From Tritrichomonas musculus (lineage: Eukaryota > Parabasalia > Tritrichomonadida > Tritrichomonadidae): 64,000 bases of DNA. The notes under the pieces are model-generated. The model did not search any database, was not told the origin of the DNA, and saw only the letters and a list, made by a program, of their open reading frames with translations. Both the position numbers and the translations under genes were made by a program. Where the stretch lies: NCBI GenBank assembly GCA_039105265.1, contig JAPFFF010000006.1:310001-374000 (forward strand). The letters are read 5' to 3'. Positions 38,400 through 51,160 of this stretch are shown here, in pieces (position 1 is the stretch's first letter; each line of letters starts with the position of its first letter).

Positions 38400-40695
38400 C
38401 TATCTGTAGTTCTCCATCTGTAGTTCGCTATCTGTAGTTCTCCATCTGTAGTTCGCTATCTGTAATTCGCTATCTGTAAATCGCCATCTGTAGTTCTCCA
38501 TCTGTAGTTTGCTATCTGTAAATCGTCCATCTGTAGTTCTCCATCTGTAGTTTGCCATCTGTAAATCGTCCATCTGTAGTTCGCTATCTTTAGTTTGCCA
38601 TCTGTAAATCGTCCATCTGTAGTTCTCCATCTGTAGTTTGCTATCTGTAGTTCGCCATCTGTAAATCGTCCATCTGTAGTTTGCCATCTGTAAATCGTCC
38701 ATCTGTGGTTCGCTATCTGTAGTTCTCCATCTGTAGTTCTCCATCTGTAGTTCGCTATCTGTAGTTCGCTATCTGTAAATCGCCATCTGTAGTTCTCCAT
38801 CTGTAGTTTGCCATCTGTAAATCGTCCATCTGTAGTTCTCCATCTGTAGTTTGCCATCTGTAAATCGTCCATCTGTAGTTCTCCATCTGTAGTTTGCCAT
38901 CTGTAAATCGTCCATCTGTAGTTCTCCATCTGTAGTTCTTCATCTGTAAATCGTCCATCTGTGGTTCGCTATCTGTAGTTCTTCATCTGTAAATCGTCCA
39001 TCTTTGGTTCGCTATCTGTAGTCCTCCATCTGTAGTTTGCCATCTGTAGTTCGCCATCTGTAAATCGCCATCTGTAAATCGTCCATCTGTAGTTTGCCAT
39101 CTGTAAATCGTCCATCTGTAGTTCTCCATCTGTAGTTTGCTATCTGTAGTTCGCCATCTGTAAATCGCCATCTGTAAATTGTCCATTTGTAAATCGTCCA
39201 TCTGTAGTTCGCTATCTGTAGTTCTCCATCTGTAGTTTGCTATCTGTAGTTCGCCATCTGTAGTTCTCCATCTGTAGTTCTCCATCTGTAGTTTGCTATC
39301 TGTAGTTCGCCATCTGTAAATCGTCCATCTGTAGTTTGCCATCTGTAAATCGTCCATCTGTGGTTCGCTATCTGTAGTTCTCCATCTGTAGTTCTCCATC
39401 TGTAGTTCGCTATCTGTAAATCGCCATCTGTAGTTCTCCATCTGTAGTTTGCCATCTGTAAATCGTCCATCTGTAGTTTGCCATCTGTAAATCGTCCATC
39501 TGTGGTTCGCTATCTGTAGTTCTCCATCTGTAGTTCTCCATCTGTAGTTCGCTATCTGTAGTTCGCTATCTGTAAATCGCCATCTGTAGTTCTCCATCTG
39601 TAGTTTGCCATCTGTAAATCGTCCATCTGTAGTTCTCCATCTGTAGTTTGCCATCTGTAAATCGTCCATCTGTAGTTCGCTATCTGTAGTTTGCCATCTG
39701 TAAATCGTCCATCTGTAGTTCTCCATCTGTAGTTCTTCATCTGTAAATCGTCCATCTGTGGTTCGCTATCTGTAGTTTGCCATCTGTAAATCGTCCATCT
39801 TTGGTTCGCTATCTGTAGTCCTCCATCTGTAGTTTGCCATCTGTAGTTCGCCATCTGTAAATCGCCATCTGTAAATCGTCCATCTGTAGTCCTCCATCTG
39901 TAGTTTGCCATCTGTAGTTCGCCATCTGTAAATCGCCATCTGTAAATCGTCCATCTGTAGTTTGCCATCTGTAAATCGTCCATCTGTAGTTCGCTATCTG
40001 TAGTTCGCTATCTGTAAATCGCCATCTGTAGTTCTCCATCTGTAGTTTGCCATCTGTAAATCGTCCATCTGTAGTTTGCCATCTGTAAATCGTCCATCTG
40101 TGGTTCGCTATCTGTAGTTCTCCATCTGTAGTTCTCCATCTGTAGTTCGCTATCTGTAGTTCGCTATCTGTAAATCGCCATCTGTAGTTCTCCATCTGTA
40201 GTTTGCCATCTGTAAATCGTCCATCTGTAGTTCTCCATCTGTAGTTTGCCATCTGTAAATCGTCCATCTGTAGTTCTCCATCTGTAGTTTGCCATCTGTA
40301 AATCGTCCATCTGTAGTTCTCCATCTGTAGTTCTTCATCTGTAAATCGTCCATCTGTGGTTCGCTATCTGTAGTTCTTCATCTGTAAATCGTCCATCTTT
40401 GGTTCGCTATCTGTAGTCCTCCATCTGTAGTTTGCCATCTGTAGTTCGCCATCTGTAAATCGCCATCTGTAAATCGTCCATCTGTAGTTTGCCATCTGTA
40501 AATCGTCCATCTGTAGTTCGCTATCTGTAGTTCGCTATCTGTAAATCGCCATCTGTAGTTCTCCATCTGTAGTTTGCCATCTGTAAATCGTCCATCTGTA
40601 GTTCTCCATCTGTAGTTTGCCATCTGTAAATCGTCCATCTGTAGTTCGCTATCTGTAGTTTGCCATCTGTAAATCGTCCATCTGTAGTTCTCCAT
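38400..40695 (+). repeat. Higher-order copy B', partner of 24172-26467
   Basis: Same unit order as copy B at constant offset. Some single-unit substitutions differ, for example ENYRW versus IANYRW translations at matching places, so the copies are recent but not identical. Confidence 0.85.
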
Positions 40696-43600
40696 CTGTA
40701 GTTCTTCATCTGTAAATCGTCCATCTGTGGTTCGCTATCTGTAGTTTGCCATCTGTAAATCGTCCATCTTTGGTTCGCTATCTGTAGTCCTCCATCTGTA
40801 GTTTGCCATCTGTAGTTCGCCATCTGTAAATCGCCATCTGTAAATCGTCCATCTGTAGTTTGCCATCTGTAAATCGTCCATCTGTAGTTCGCTATCTGTA
40901 GTTCGCTATCTGTAAATCGCCATCTGTAGTTCTCCATCTGTAGTTTGCCATCTGTAAATCGTCCATCTGTAGTTCGCCATCTGTAGTTCTCCATCTGTAG
41001 TTCTCCATCTGTAGTTTGCTATCTGTAGTTCGCCATCTGTAAATCGTCCATCTGTAGTTTGCCATCTGTAAATCGTCCATCTGTGGTTCGCTATCTGTAG
41101 TTCTCCATCTGTAGTTCTCCATCTGTAGTTCGCTATCTGTAAATCGCCATCTGTAGTTCTCCATCTGTAGTTTGCCATCTGTAAATCGTCCATCTGTAGT
41201 TTGCCATCTGTAAATCGTCCATCTGTGGTTCGCTATCTGTAGTTCTCCATCTGTAGTTCTCCATCTGTAGTTCGCTATCTGTAGTTCGCTATCTGTAAAT
41301 CGCCATCTGTAGTTCTCCATCTGTAGTTTGCCATCTGTAAATCGTCCATCTGTAGTTCTCCATCTGTAGTTTGCCATCTGTAAATCGTCCATCTGTAGTT
41401 CGCTATCTGTAGTTTGCCATCTGTAAATCGTCCATCTGTAGTTCTCCATCTGTAGTTCTTCATCTGTAAATCGTCCATCTGTGGTTCGCTATCTGTAGTT
41501 TGCCATCTGTAAATCGTCCATCTTTGGTTCGCTATCTGTAGTCCTCCATCTGTAGTTTGCCATCTGTAGTTCGCCATCTGTAAATCGCCATCTGTAGTTT
41601 GCCATCTGTAAATCGTCCATCTGTAGTTTGCCATCTGTAAATCGTCCATCTGTGGTTCGCTATCTGTAGTTCTCCATCTGTAGTTCTCCATCTGTAGTTC
41701 GCTATCTGTAGTTCGCTATCTGTAAATCGCCATCTGTAGTTCTCCATCTGTAGTTTGCCATCTGTAAATCGTCCATCTGTAGTTCTCCATCTGTAGTTTG
41801 CCATCTGTAAATCGTCCATCTGTAGTTCTCCATCTGTAGTTTGCCATCTGTAAATCGTCCATCTGTGGTTCGCTATCTGTAGTTCTCCATCTGTAGTTCG
41901 CTATCTGTAAATCGCCATCTGTAGTTCTCCATCTGTAGTTTGCCATCTGTAAATCGTCCATCTGTGGTTCGCTATCTGTAGTTCTCCATCTGTAGTTCTC
42001 CATCTGTAGTTCGCTATCTGTAGTTCGCTATCTGTAAATCGCCATCTGTAGTTCTCCATCTGTAGTTTGCCATCTGTAAATCGTCCATCTGTAGTTCTCC
42101 ATCTGTAGTTTGCCATCTGTAAATCGTCCATCTGTAGTTCTCCATCTGTAGTTTGCCATCTGTAAATCGTCCATCTGTGGTTCGCTATCTGTAGTTCTCC
42201 ATCTGTAGTTCGCTATCTGTAAATCGCCATCTGTAGTTCTCCATCTGTAGTTTGCCATCTGTAAATCGTCCATCTGTAGTTTGCCATCTGTAAATCGTCC
42301 ATCTGTGGTTCGCTATCTGTAGTTCTCCATCTGTAGTTCTCCATCTGTAGTTCGCTATCTGTAGTTCGCTATCTGTAAATCGCCATCTGTAGTTCTCCAT
42401 CTGTAGTTTGCCATCTGTAAATCGTCCATCTGTAGTTCTCCATCTGTAGTTTGCCATCTGTAAATCGTCCATCTGTAGTTCTCCATCTGTAGTTTGCCAT
42501 CTGTAAATCGTCCATCTGTAGTTCTCCATCTGTAGTTCTTCATCTGTAAATCGTCCATCTGTGGTTCGCTATCTGTAGTTCTTCATCTGTAAATCGTCCA
42601 TCTTTGGTTCGCTATCTGTAGTCCTCCATCTGTAGTTTGCCATCTGTAGTTCGCCATCTGTAAATCGCCATCTGTAAATCGTCCATCTGTAGTTTGCCAT
42701 CTGTAAATCGTCCATCTGTAGTTCGCTATCTGTAGTTCGCTATCTGTAAATCGCCATCTGTAGTTCTCCATCTGTAGTTTGCCATCTGTAAATCGTCCAT
42801 CTGTAGTTCTCCATCTGTAGTTTGCCATCTGTAAATCGTCCATCTGTAGTTCGCTATCTGTAGTTTGCCATCTGTAAATCGTCCATCTGTAGTTCTCCAT
42901 CTGTAGTTCTTCATCTGTAAATCGTCCATCTGTGGTTCGCTATCTGTAGTTTGCCATCTGTAAATCGTCCATCTTTGGTTCGCTATCTGTAGTCCTCCAT
43001 CTGTAGTTTGCCATCTGTAGTTCGCCATCTGTAAATCGCCATCTGTAAATCGTCCATCTGTAGTTTGCCATCTGTAAATCGTCCATCTGTAGTTCTCCAT
43101 CTGTGGTTCGCTATCTGTAGTTTGCCATCTGTAAATCGTCCATCTTTGGTTCGCTATCTGTAGTCCTCCATCTGTAGTTTGCCATCTGTAGTTCGCCATC
43201 TGTAAATCGCCATCTGTAAATCGTCCATCTGTAGTTTGCCATCTGTAAATCGTCCATCTGTAGTTCGCCATCTGTAAATCGCCATCTGTAAATCGTCCAT
43301 CTGTAGTTCGCTATCTGTAGTTCGCTATCTGTAAATCGCCATCTGTAGTTCTCCATCTGTAGTTTGCCATCTGTAAATCGTCCATCTGTAGTTTGCCATC
43401 TGTAAATCGTCCATCTGTAGTTCGCTATCTGTAGTTTGCCATCTGTAAATCGTCCATCTGTAGTTCTCCATCTGTAGTTCTTCATCTGTAAATCGTCCAT
43501 CTGTAGTTCGCTATCTGTAGTTCTCCATCTGTAGTTTGCCATCTGTAAATCGTCCATCTGTAGTTCTCCATCTGTAGTTCTTCATCTGTAAATCGTCCAT

Positions 43601-46600
43601 CTGTAGTTCGCTATCTGTAGTCCTCCATCTGTAGTTTGCCATCTGTAGTTCGCCATCTGTAAATCGCCATCTGTAAATCATCCATCTGTAGTTTGCCATC
43701 TGTAAATCGTCCATCTGTAGTTCGCTATCTGTAGTTCGCTATCTGTAAATCGCCATCTGTAGTTCTCCATCTGTAGTTTGCCATCTGTAAATCGTCCATC
43801 TGTAGTTCTCCATCTGTAGTTTGCCATCTGTAAATCGTCCATCTGTAGTTCTCCATCTGTAGTTTGCCATCTGTAAATCGTCCATCTGTAGTTCGCTATC
43901 TGTAGTTTGCCATCTGTAAATCGTCCATCTGTAGTTCTCCATCTGTAGTTCTTCATCTGTAAATCGTCCATCTGTGGTTCGCTATCTGTAGTTTGCCATC
44001 TGTAAATCGTCCATCTTTGGTTCGCTATCTGTAGTCCTCCATCTGTAGTTTGCCATCTGTAGTTCGCCATCTGTAAATCGCCATCTGTAAATCGTCCATC
44101 TGTAGTTTGCCATCTGTAAATCGTCCATCTGTAGTTCGCTATCTGTAGTTCGCTATCTGTAAATCGCCATCTGTAGTTCTCCATCTGTAGTTTGCCATCT
44201 GTAAATCGTCCATCTGTAGTTTGCCATCTGTAAATCGTCCATCTGTAGTTCGCTATCTGTAGTTTGCCATCTGTAAATCGTCCATCTGTAGTTCTCCATC
44301 TGTAGTTCTTCATCTGTAAATCGTCCATCTGTAGTTCGCTATCTGTAGTTCTCCATCTGTAGTTTGCCATCTGTAAATCGTCCATCTGTAGTTCTCCATC
44401 TGTAGTTCTCCATCTGTAGTTCGCTATCTGTAGTTCGCTATCTGTAAATCGCCATCTGTAGTTCTCCATCTGTAGTTTGCCATCTGTAAATCGTCCATCT
44501 GTAGTTCTCCATCTGTAGTTTGCCATCTGTAAATCGTCCATCTGTAGTTCTCCATCTGTAGTTTGCCATCTGTAAATCGTCCATCTGTAGTTCTCCATCT
44601 GTAGTTCTTCATCTGTAAATCGTCCATCTGTGGTTCGCTATCTGTAGTTCTTCATCTGTAAATCGTCCATCTTTGGTTCGCTATCTGTAGTCCTCCATCT
44701 GTAGTTTGCCATCTGTAGTTCGCCATCTGTAAATCGCCATCTGTAAATCGTCCATCTGTAGTTTGCCATCTGTAAATCGTCCATCTGTAGTTCGCTATCT
44801 GTAGTTCGCTATCTGTAAATCGCCATCTGTAGTTCTCCATCTGTAGTTTGCCATCTGTAAATCGTCCATCTGTAGTTCTCCATCTGTAGTTTGCCATCTG
44901 TAGTTCGCCATCTGTAAATCGCCATCTGTAAATCGTCCATCTGTAGTTTGCCATCTGTAAATCGTCCATCTGTAGTTCGCTATCTGTAGTTCGCTATCTG
45001 TAAATCGCCATCTGTAGTCCTCCATCTGTAGTTTGCCATCTGTAGTTTGCCATCTGTAAATCGTCCATCTGTAGTTTGCCATCTGTAAATCGTCCATCTG
45101 TGGTTCGCTATCTGTAGTTCTCCATCTGTAGTTCTCCATCTGTAGTTCGCTATCTGTAGTTCGCTATCTGTAAATCGCCATCTGTAGTTCTCCATCTGTA
45201 GTTTGCCATCTGTAAATCGTCCATCTGTAGTTCTCCATCTGTAGTTTGCCATCTGTAAATCGTCCATCTGTAGTTCGCTATCTGTAGTTTGCCATCTGTA
45301 AATCGTCCATCTGTAGTTCTCCATCTGTAGTTCTTCATCTGTAAATCGTCCATCTGTGGTTCGCTATCTGTAGTTTGCCATCTGTAAATCGTCCATCTTT
45401 GGTTCGCTATCTGTAGTCCTCCATCTGTAGTTTGCCATCTGTAGTTCGCCATCTGTAAATCGCCATCTGTAAATCGTCCATCTGTAGTCCTCCATCTGTA
45501 GTTTGCCATCTGTAGTTCGCCATCTGTAAATCGCCATCTGTAAATCGTCCATCTGTAGTTTGCCATCTGTAAATCGTCCATCTGTAGTTCGCTATCTGTA
45601 GTTCGCTATCTGTAAATCGCCATCTGTAGTTCTCCATCTGTAGTTTGCCATCTGTAAATCGTCCATCTGTAGTTTGCCATCTGTAAATCGTCCATCTGTG
45701 GTTCGCTATCTGTAGTTCTCCATCTGTAGTTCTCCATCTGTAGTTCGCTATCTGTAGTTCGCTATCTGTAAATCGCCATCTGTAGTTCTCCATCTGTAGT
45801 TTGCCATCTGTAAATCGTCCATCTGTAGTTCTCCATCTGTAGTTTGCCATCTGTAAATCGTCCATCTGTAGTTCTCCATCTGTAGTTTGCCATCTGTAAA
45901 TCGTCCATCTGTAGTTCTCCATCTGTAGTTCTTCATCTGTAAATCGTCCATCTGTGGTTCGCTATCTGTAGTTCTTCATCTGTAAATCGTCCATCTTTGG
46001 TTCGCTATCTGTAGTCCTCCATCTGTAGTTTGCCATCTGTAGTTCGCCATCTGTAAATCGCCATCTGTAAATCGTCCATCTGTAGTTTGCCATCTGTAAA
46101 TCGTCCATCTGTAGTTCGCTATCTGTAGTTCGCTATCTGTAAATCGCCATCTGTAGTTCTCCATCTGTAGTTTGCCATCTGTAAATCGTCCATCTGTAGT
46201 TCTCCATCTGTAGTTTGCCATCTGTAAATCGTCCATCTGTAGTTCGCTATCTGTAGTTTGCCATCTGTAAATCGTCCATCTGTAGTTCTCCATCTGTAGT
46301 TCTTCATCTGTAAATCGTCCATCTGTGGTTCGCTATCTGTAGTTTGCCATCTGTAAATCGTCCATCTTTGGTTCGCTATCTGTAGTCCTCCATCTGTAGT
46401 TTGCCATCTGTAGTTCGCCATCTGTAAATCGCCATCTGTAAATCGTCCATCTGTAGTTTGCCATCTGTAAATCGTCCATCTGTAGTTCGCTATCTGTAGT
46501 TCGCTATCTGTAAATCGCCATCTGTAGTTCTCCATCTGTAGTTTGCCATCTGTAAATCGTCCATCTGTAGTTTGCCATCTGTAAATCGTCCATCTGTAGT

Positions 46601-49600
46601 TCGCTATCTGTAGTTTGCCATCTGTAAATCGTCCATCTGTAGTTCTCCATCTGTAGTTCTTCATCTGTAAATCGTCCATCTGTAGTTCGCTATCTGTAGT
46701 TCTCCATCTGTAGTTTGCCATCTGTAAATCGTCCATCTGTAGTTCTCCATCTGTAGTTCTTCATCTGTAAATCGTCCATCTGTAGTTCGCTATCTGTAGT
46801 CCTCCATCTGTAGTTTGCCATCTGTAGTTCGCCATCTGTAAATCGCCATCTGTAAATCGTCCATCTGTAGTTTGCCATCTGTAAATCGTCCATCTGTAGT
46901 TCGCTATCTGTAGTTCGCTATCTGTAAATCGCCATCTGTAGTTCTCCATCTGTAGTTTGCCATCTGTAAATCGTCCATCTGTAGTTCTCCATCTGTAGTT
47001 TGCCATCTGTAAATCGTCCATCTGTAGTTCTCCATCTGTAGTTTGCCATCTGTAAATCGTCCATCTGTAGTTCTCCATCTGTAGTTTGCCATCTGTAAAT
47101 CGTCCATCTGTAGTTCTCCATCTGTAGTTCTTCATCTGTAAATCGTCCATCTGTGGTTCGCTATCTGTAGTTTGCCATCTGTAAATCGTCCATCTTTGGT
47201 TCGCTATCTGTAGTCCTCCATCTGTAGTTTGCCATCTGTAGTTCGCCATCTGTAAATCGCCATCTGTAAATCGTCCATCTGTAGTTTGCCATCTGTAAAT
47301 CGTCCATCTGTAGTTCGCTATCTGTAGTTCGCTATCTGTAAATCGCCATCTGTAGTTCTCCATCTGTAGTTTGCCATCTGTAAATCGTCCATCTGTAGTT
47401 TGCCATCTGTAAATCGTCCATCTGTAGTTCGCTATCTGTAGTTTGCCATCTGTAAATCGTCCATCTGTAGTTCTCCATCTGTAGTTCTTCATCTGTAAAT
47501 CGTCCATCTGTAGTTCGCTATCTGTAGTTCTCCATCTGTAGTTTGCCATCTGTAAATCGTCCATCTGTAGTTCTCCATCTGTAGTTCTTCATCTGTAAAT
47601 CGTCCATCTTTGGTTCGCTATCTGTAGTCCTCCATCTGTAGTTTGCCATCTGTAGTTCGCCATCTGTAAATCGCCATCTGTAAATCGTCCATCTGTAGTT
47701 TGCCATCTGTAAATCGTCCATCTGTAGTTCGCTATCTGTAGTTCGCTATCTGTAAATCGCCATCTGTAGTTCTCCATCTGTAGTTTGCCATCTGTAAATC
47801 GTCCATCTGTAGTTCTCCATCTGTAGTTTGCCATCTGTAAATCGTCCATCTGTAGTTCTCCATCTGTAGTTTGCCATCTGTAAATCGTCCATCTGTAGTT
47901 CTCCATCTGTAGTTCTTCATCTGTAAATCGTCCATCTGTGGTTCGCTATCTGTAGTTCTTCATCTGTAAATCGTCCATCTTTGGTTCGCTATCTGTAGTC
48001 CTCCATCTGTAGTTTGCCATCTGTAGTTCGCCATCTGTAAATCGCCATCTGTAAATCGTCCATCTGTAGTTTGCCATCTGTAAATCGTCCATCTGTAGTT
48101 CGCTATCTGTAGTTCGCTATCTGTAAATCGCCATCTGTAGTTCTCCATCTGTAGTTTGCCATCTGTAAATCGTCCATCTGTAGTTCTCCATCTGTAGTTT
48201 GCCATCTGTAAATCGTCCATCTGTAGTTCTCCATCTGTAGTTTGCCATCTGTAAATCGTCCATCTGTAGTTCTCCATCTGTAGTTCTTCATCTGTAAATC
48301 GTCCATCTGTGGTTCGCTATCTGTAGTTTGCCATCTGTAAATCGTCCATCTTTGGTTCGCTATCTGTAGTCCTCCATCTGTAGTTTGCCATCTGTAGTTC
48401 GCCATCTGTAAATCGCCATCTGTAAATCGTCCATCTGTAGTTTGCCATCTGTAAATCGTCCATCTGTAGTTCGCTATCTGTAGTTCGCTATCTGTAAATC
48501 GCCATCTGTAGTTCTCCATCTGTAGTTCTCCATCTGTAGTTCGCTATCTGTAGTTCGCTATCTGTAAATCGCCATCTGTAGTTCTCCATCTGTAGTTTGC
48601 CATCTGTAAATCGTCCATCTGTAGTTCTCCATCTGTAGTTTGCCATCTGTAAATCGTCCATCTGTGGTTCGCTATCTGTAGTTTGCCATCTGTAAATCGT
48701 CCATCTTTGGTTCGCTATCTGTAGTCCTCCATCTGTAGTTTGCCATCTGTAGTTCGCCATCTGTAAATCGCCATCTGTAAATCGTCCATCTGTAGTTTGC
48801 CATCTGTAAATCGTCCATCTGTAGTTCTCCATCTGTAGTTCGCTATCTGTAGTTCGCTATCTGTAAATCGCCATCTGTAGTTCTCCATCTGTAGTTTGCC
48901 ATCTGTAAATCGTCCATCTGTAGTTCGCTATCTGTAGTTTGCCATCTGTAAATCGTCCATCTGTAGTTCTCCATCTGTAGTTCTTCATCTGTAAATCGTC
49001 CATCTGTGGTTCGCTATCTGTAGTTTGCCATCTGTTAATCGTCCATCTTTGGTTCGCTATCTGTAGTCCTCCATCTGTAGTTTGCCATCTGTAGTTCGCC
49101 ATCTGTAAATCGCCATCTGTAAATCGTCCATCTGTAGTTTGCCATCTGTAAATCGTCCATCTGTAGTTCTCCATCTGTAGTTTGCTATCTGTAGTTCGCC
49201 ATCTGTAAATCGCCATCTGTAAATTGTCCATTTGTAAATCGTCCATCTGTAGTTCGCTATCTGTAGTTCTCCATCTGTAGTTTGCTATCTGTAGTTCGCC
49301 ATCTGTAGTTCTCCATCTGTAGTTCTCCATCTGTAGTTCTCCATCTGTAGTTTGCTATCTGTAGTTCGCCATCTGTAAATCGTCCATCTGTAGTTTGCCA
49401 TCTGTAAATCGTCCATCTGTGGTTCGCTATCTGTAGTTCTCCATCTGTAGTTCTCCATCTGTAGTTCGCTATCTGTAAATCGCCATCTGTAGTTCTCCAT
49501 CTGTAGTTTGCCATCTGTAAATCGTCCATCTGTAGTTCTCCATCTGTAGTTTGCCATCTGTAAATCGTCCATCTGTAGTTCTCCATCTGTAGTTTGCCAT

Positions 49601-49865
49601 CTGTAAATCGTCCATCTGTAGTTCGCTATCTGTAGTTTGCCATCTGTAAATCGTCCATCTGTAGTTCTCCATCTGTAGTTCTTCATCTGTAAATCGTCCA
49701 TCTGTAGTTCGCTATCTGTAGTTCGCTATCTGTAGTTCGCCATCTGTAAATCGCCATCTGTAAATCGCCATCTGTAAATTGTCCATTTGTAAATCGTCCA
49801 TCTGTAGTTCGCTATCTGTAGTTCTCCATCTGTAGTTTGCTATCTGTAGTTCGCTCGCTATCTTT

Positions 49866-49881
49866 AACTTGGCGCCAAGTT
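49866..49881. repeat. 16-bp perfect palindrome at the right array border
   Basis: AACTTGGCGCCAAGTT, directly after the last unit. It marks the exact junction of array and unique DNA and is GC-rich in an AT-rich setting. Confidence 0.8.
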
Positions 49882-49933
49882 TAAAAAATTTTTCCAAAAA
49901 GTTGAAAAATTTATAAATTAATTTTTGGAAAAA

Positions 49934-50032
49934 AAGTTTAAAGACCTTTTTACAAAAAGTTTATAGACCTTCTTTCAAATGCTATCAAAAAGTTTAAAGA
50001 TATTATTTGAAAAAGTTTAAAGACTTTATTTC
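49934..50032 (+). repeat. Short degenerate repeats between the array and the right TIR
   Basis: Four imperfect copies of AAAAAGTTTAAAGA, about 25-30 bp apart, for example near 49934, 49957, 49988 and 50011. They share the AAAAAGTT word with the element's ends. Confidence 0.55.
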
Positions 50033-50081
50033 AATGAATTGTGAGCAATTCAAAAAGTGGTGTATGCTTAAACGATTGGCC

Positions 50082-50090
50082 CAATTCCTT
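50082..50090. repeat. Right 9-bp target-site duplication (CAATTCCTT)
   Basis: Matches 7075-7083 in the same orientation, directly outside the right terminal repeat of the MULE-like element. Confidence 0.65.
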
Positions 50091-51160
50091 TCATTAAAGC
50101 TAATTTCTCGTTTGTTTGTTGATTAATCAGTTATATACTATTCGAAGTTTTATATGATCTCTTTCAGAATTCTTATATCCTAATTTTCAAATGTTCTATT
50201 CCGCTCAAACTCAATTTTTTTACTCAAAATGCTATTTTCAGAACTTATTACCTCATATTCTTTACATCGCTTCCATTTATTACCTATTTTCCTAACTTTT
50301 TTTCAAAGATATTTAAAAGACTACCATTTTAACTTATTTCGATTATATAAAGTGCTTTTTTTAATTGTTCTCTACTTTTTTTTACTTTTTGCTATTCAAC
50401 TTTTTTGTTTTTACGTGTTTAGCTCAGGTTAAATTTTATGTGCAAATATTCAAGTTAGGTTCTGCATTTAAAACAATCTTTTTTTATCCAAATGACATGT
50501 ATGCGTTCAATACAACAGTCTATGCCGCTTTTTACTTCATATTTTCATAAATATTCTTACATTTCATTCAAATTTAATTTACTAATAGCAACCATATCAA
50601 TTTTATTTATTCATTTAATTCTACTACTAACTCCAATATACATGGGAGGAGAGTCATTCTCGTATCTCTTTTAATTCTTCTAAAAAATTACAAATAATAT
50701 AATATTCCAGGGAAAAGTACAAAATTTTTGATTTTTGTTTTAATAGTTGCAGACACCTTTAAAGCAACTTTATATTTTCTCATATAAATTTGCATGAAAT
50801 TTAAAGCCGAGTAAAATATTTGGAATTTATTATCAGAGAAAACAAAAATTAAAAATTCCGAACGTTGATAAATATATAAATAGAGAACACTAGTGGCGAA
50901 AATTATTTATCCGTATGCGAAATTTTCCTAATCCTTTCATTTGAATAAAATATTAAAATAATTAAATTTTCACCTCTTTTTTTTCCCTTCATTTTATCTA
51001 TACTCAAGCACCTTGGCATGTTGTTAATAAATATGAAATTCATTAATTGAAATCTTCCTTCTTTCTTTAGTTATTAGTCATTCTTATTTTTTGTACGTTA
51101 TTTGTTTCAATTATCTCTCTCAATTTCATTCAAATTTAATTCGTTAAAATTTTTTTAAAT
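50091..51160. other. Right interior of the split mariner-like element
   Basis: About 1.07 kb of AT-rich DNA between the MULE insertion and the right mariner-like arm. Overlapping short plus-strand frames (50229-50674) are Phe/Leu/Tyr-rich low-complexity peptides without any DDE transposase motif. I see no gene. Confidence 0.5.

Larger units (their letters stand above)
10079..49864 (+). repeat. 39.8-kb minisatellite of 14/15-bp units
   Basis: Main unit types on this strand are CATCTGTAGTTCGC, CATCTGTAGTTTGC, CATCTGTAGTTCTC and CATCTGTAAATCGC (14 bp) and CATCTGTAAATCGTC (15 bp); many units begin TATCTG instead of CATCTG. Length divided by unit size gives roughly 2,700-2,800 units. Rare variants mark higher-order copies: CTATCAATAAATCG (10490, 13317, 14605, 17428 and others), AAATTGTCCATTTG (12732, 16840, 19497, 24950, 39178, 49224, 49776), GTTAGCTATCTG, and CTATCTTTAGTTTG. 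The minus strand carries many open frames rich in N-Y-R-W, T-T-D-G and L-Q-M. They arise because a 14-bp unit steps through all three frames and only the TATCTG variant gives a TAG. They are not annotated as genes. Confidence 0.95.
7084..50081. mobile_element. MULE-like DNA transposon, 43 kb, filled by a minisatellite
   Basis: The left end (7084-7117) and the reverse complement of the right end (50048-50081) align over 34 nt without gaps, with 30 identities. Both contain AATCG near the tip and CATACACCACTTTTTGAAT inside. The 9-mer CAATTCCTT directly flanks both ends (7075-7083 and 50082-50090). A 9-bp duplication with TIRs fits the Mutator-like superfamily. No transposase is visible, so it would be non-autonomous. 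Cargo: about 1 kb of AT-rich DNA, a GC-richer gene-like stretch, a 45-A tract, three TIR-like palindromes, then the 39.8-kb minisatellite. The 53.6-kb element has the same end design, which supports the call. An alternative is that the array grew within the element after insertion. Confidence 0.65.

Noticed and set aside
10079-49864. Many minus-strand ORFs of 60-318 codons with NYRW/TTDG/LQM repeats
   Set aside because: They follow from the 14/15-bp repeat length and the lack of stops in most unit types on that strand. The same peptides recur wherever the units recur, overlapping frames are equally open, and there is no conserved start context, so no gene is called.
10079-49864. CRISPR-like array
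   Set aside because: There are no unique spacers. Units are contiguous 14/15-mers, and this is eukaryotic DNA without cas genes.
50229-50674. Overlapping plus-strand ORFs as a mariner transposase
   Set aside because: No helix-turn-helix or DDE/D motif; the peptides are aromatic low-complexity products of T-rich DNA.
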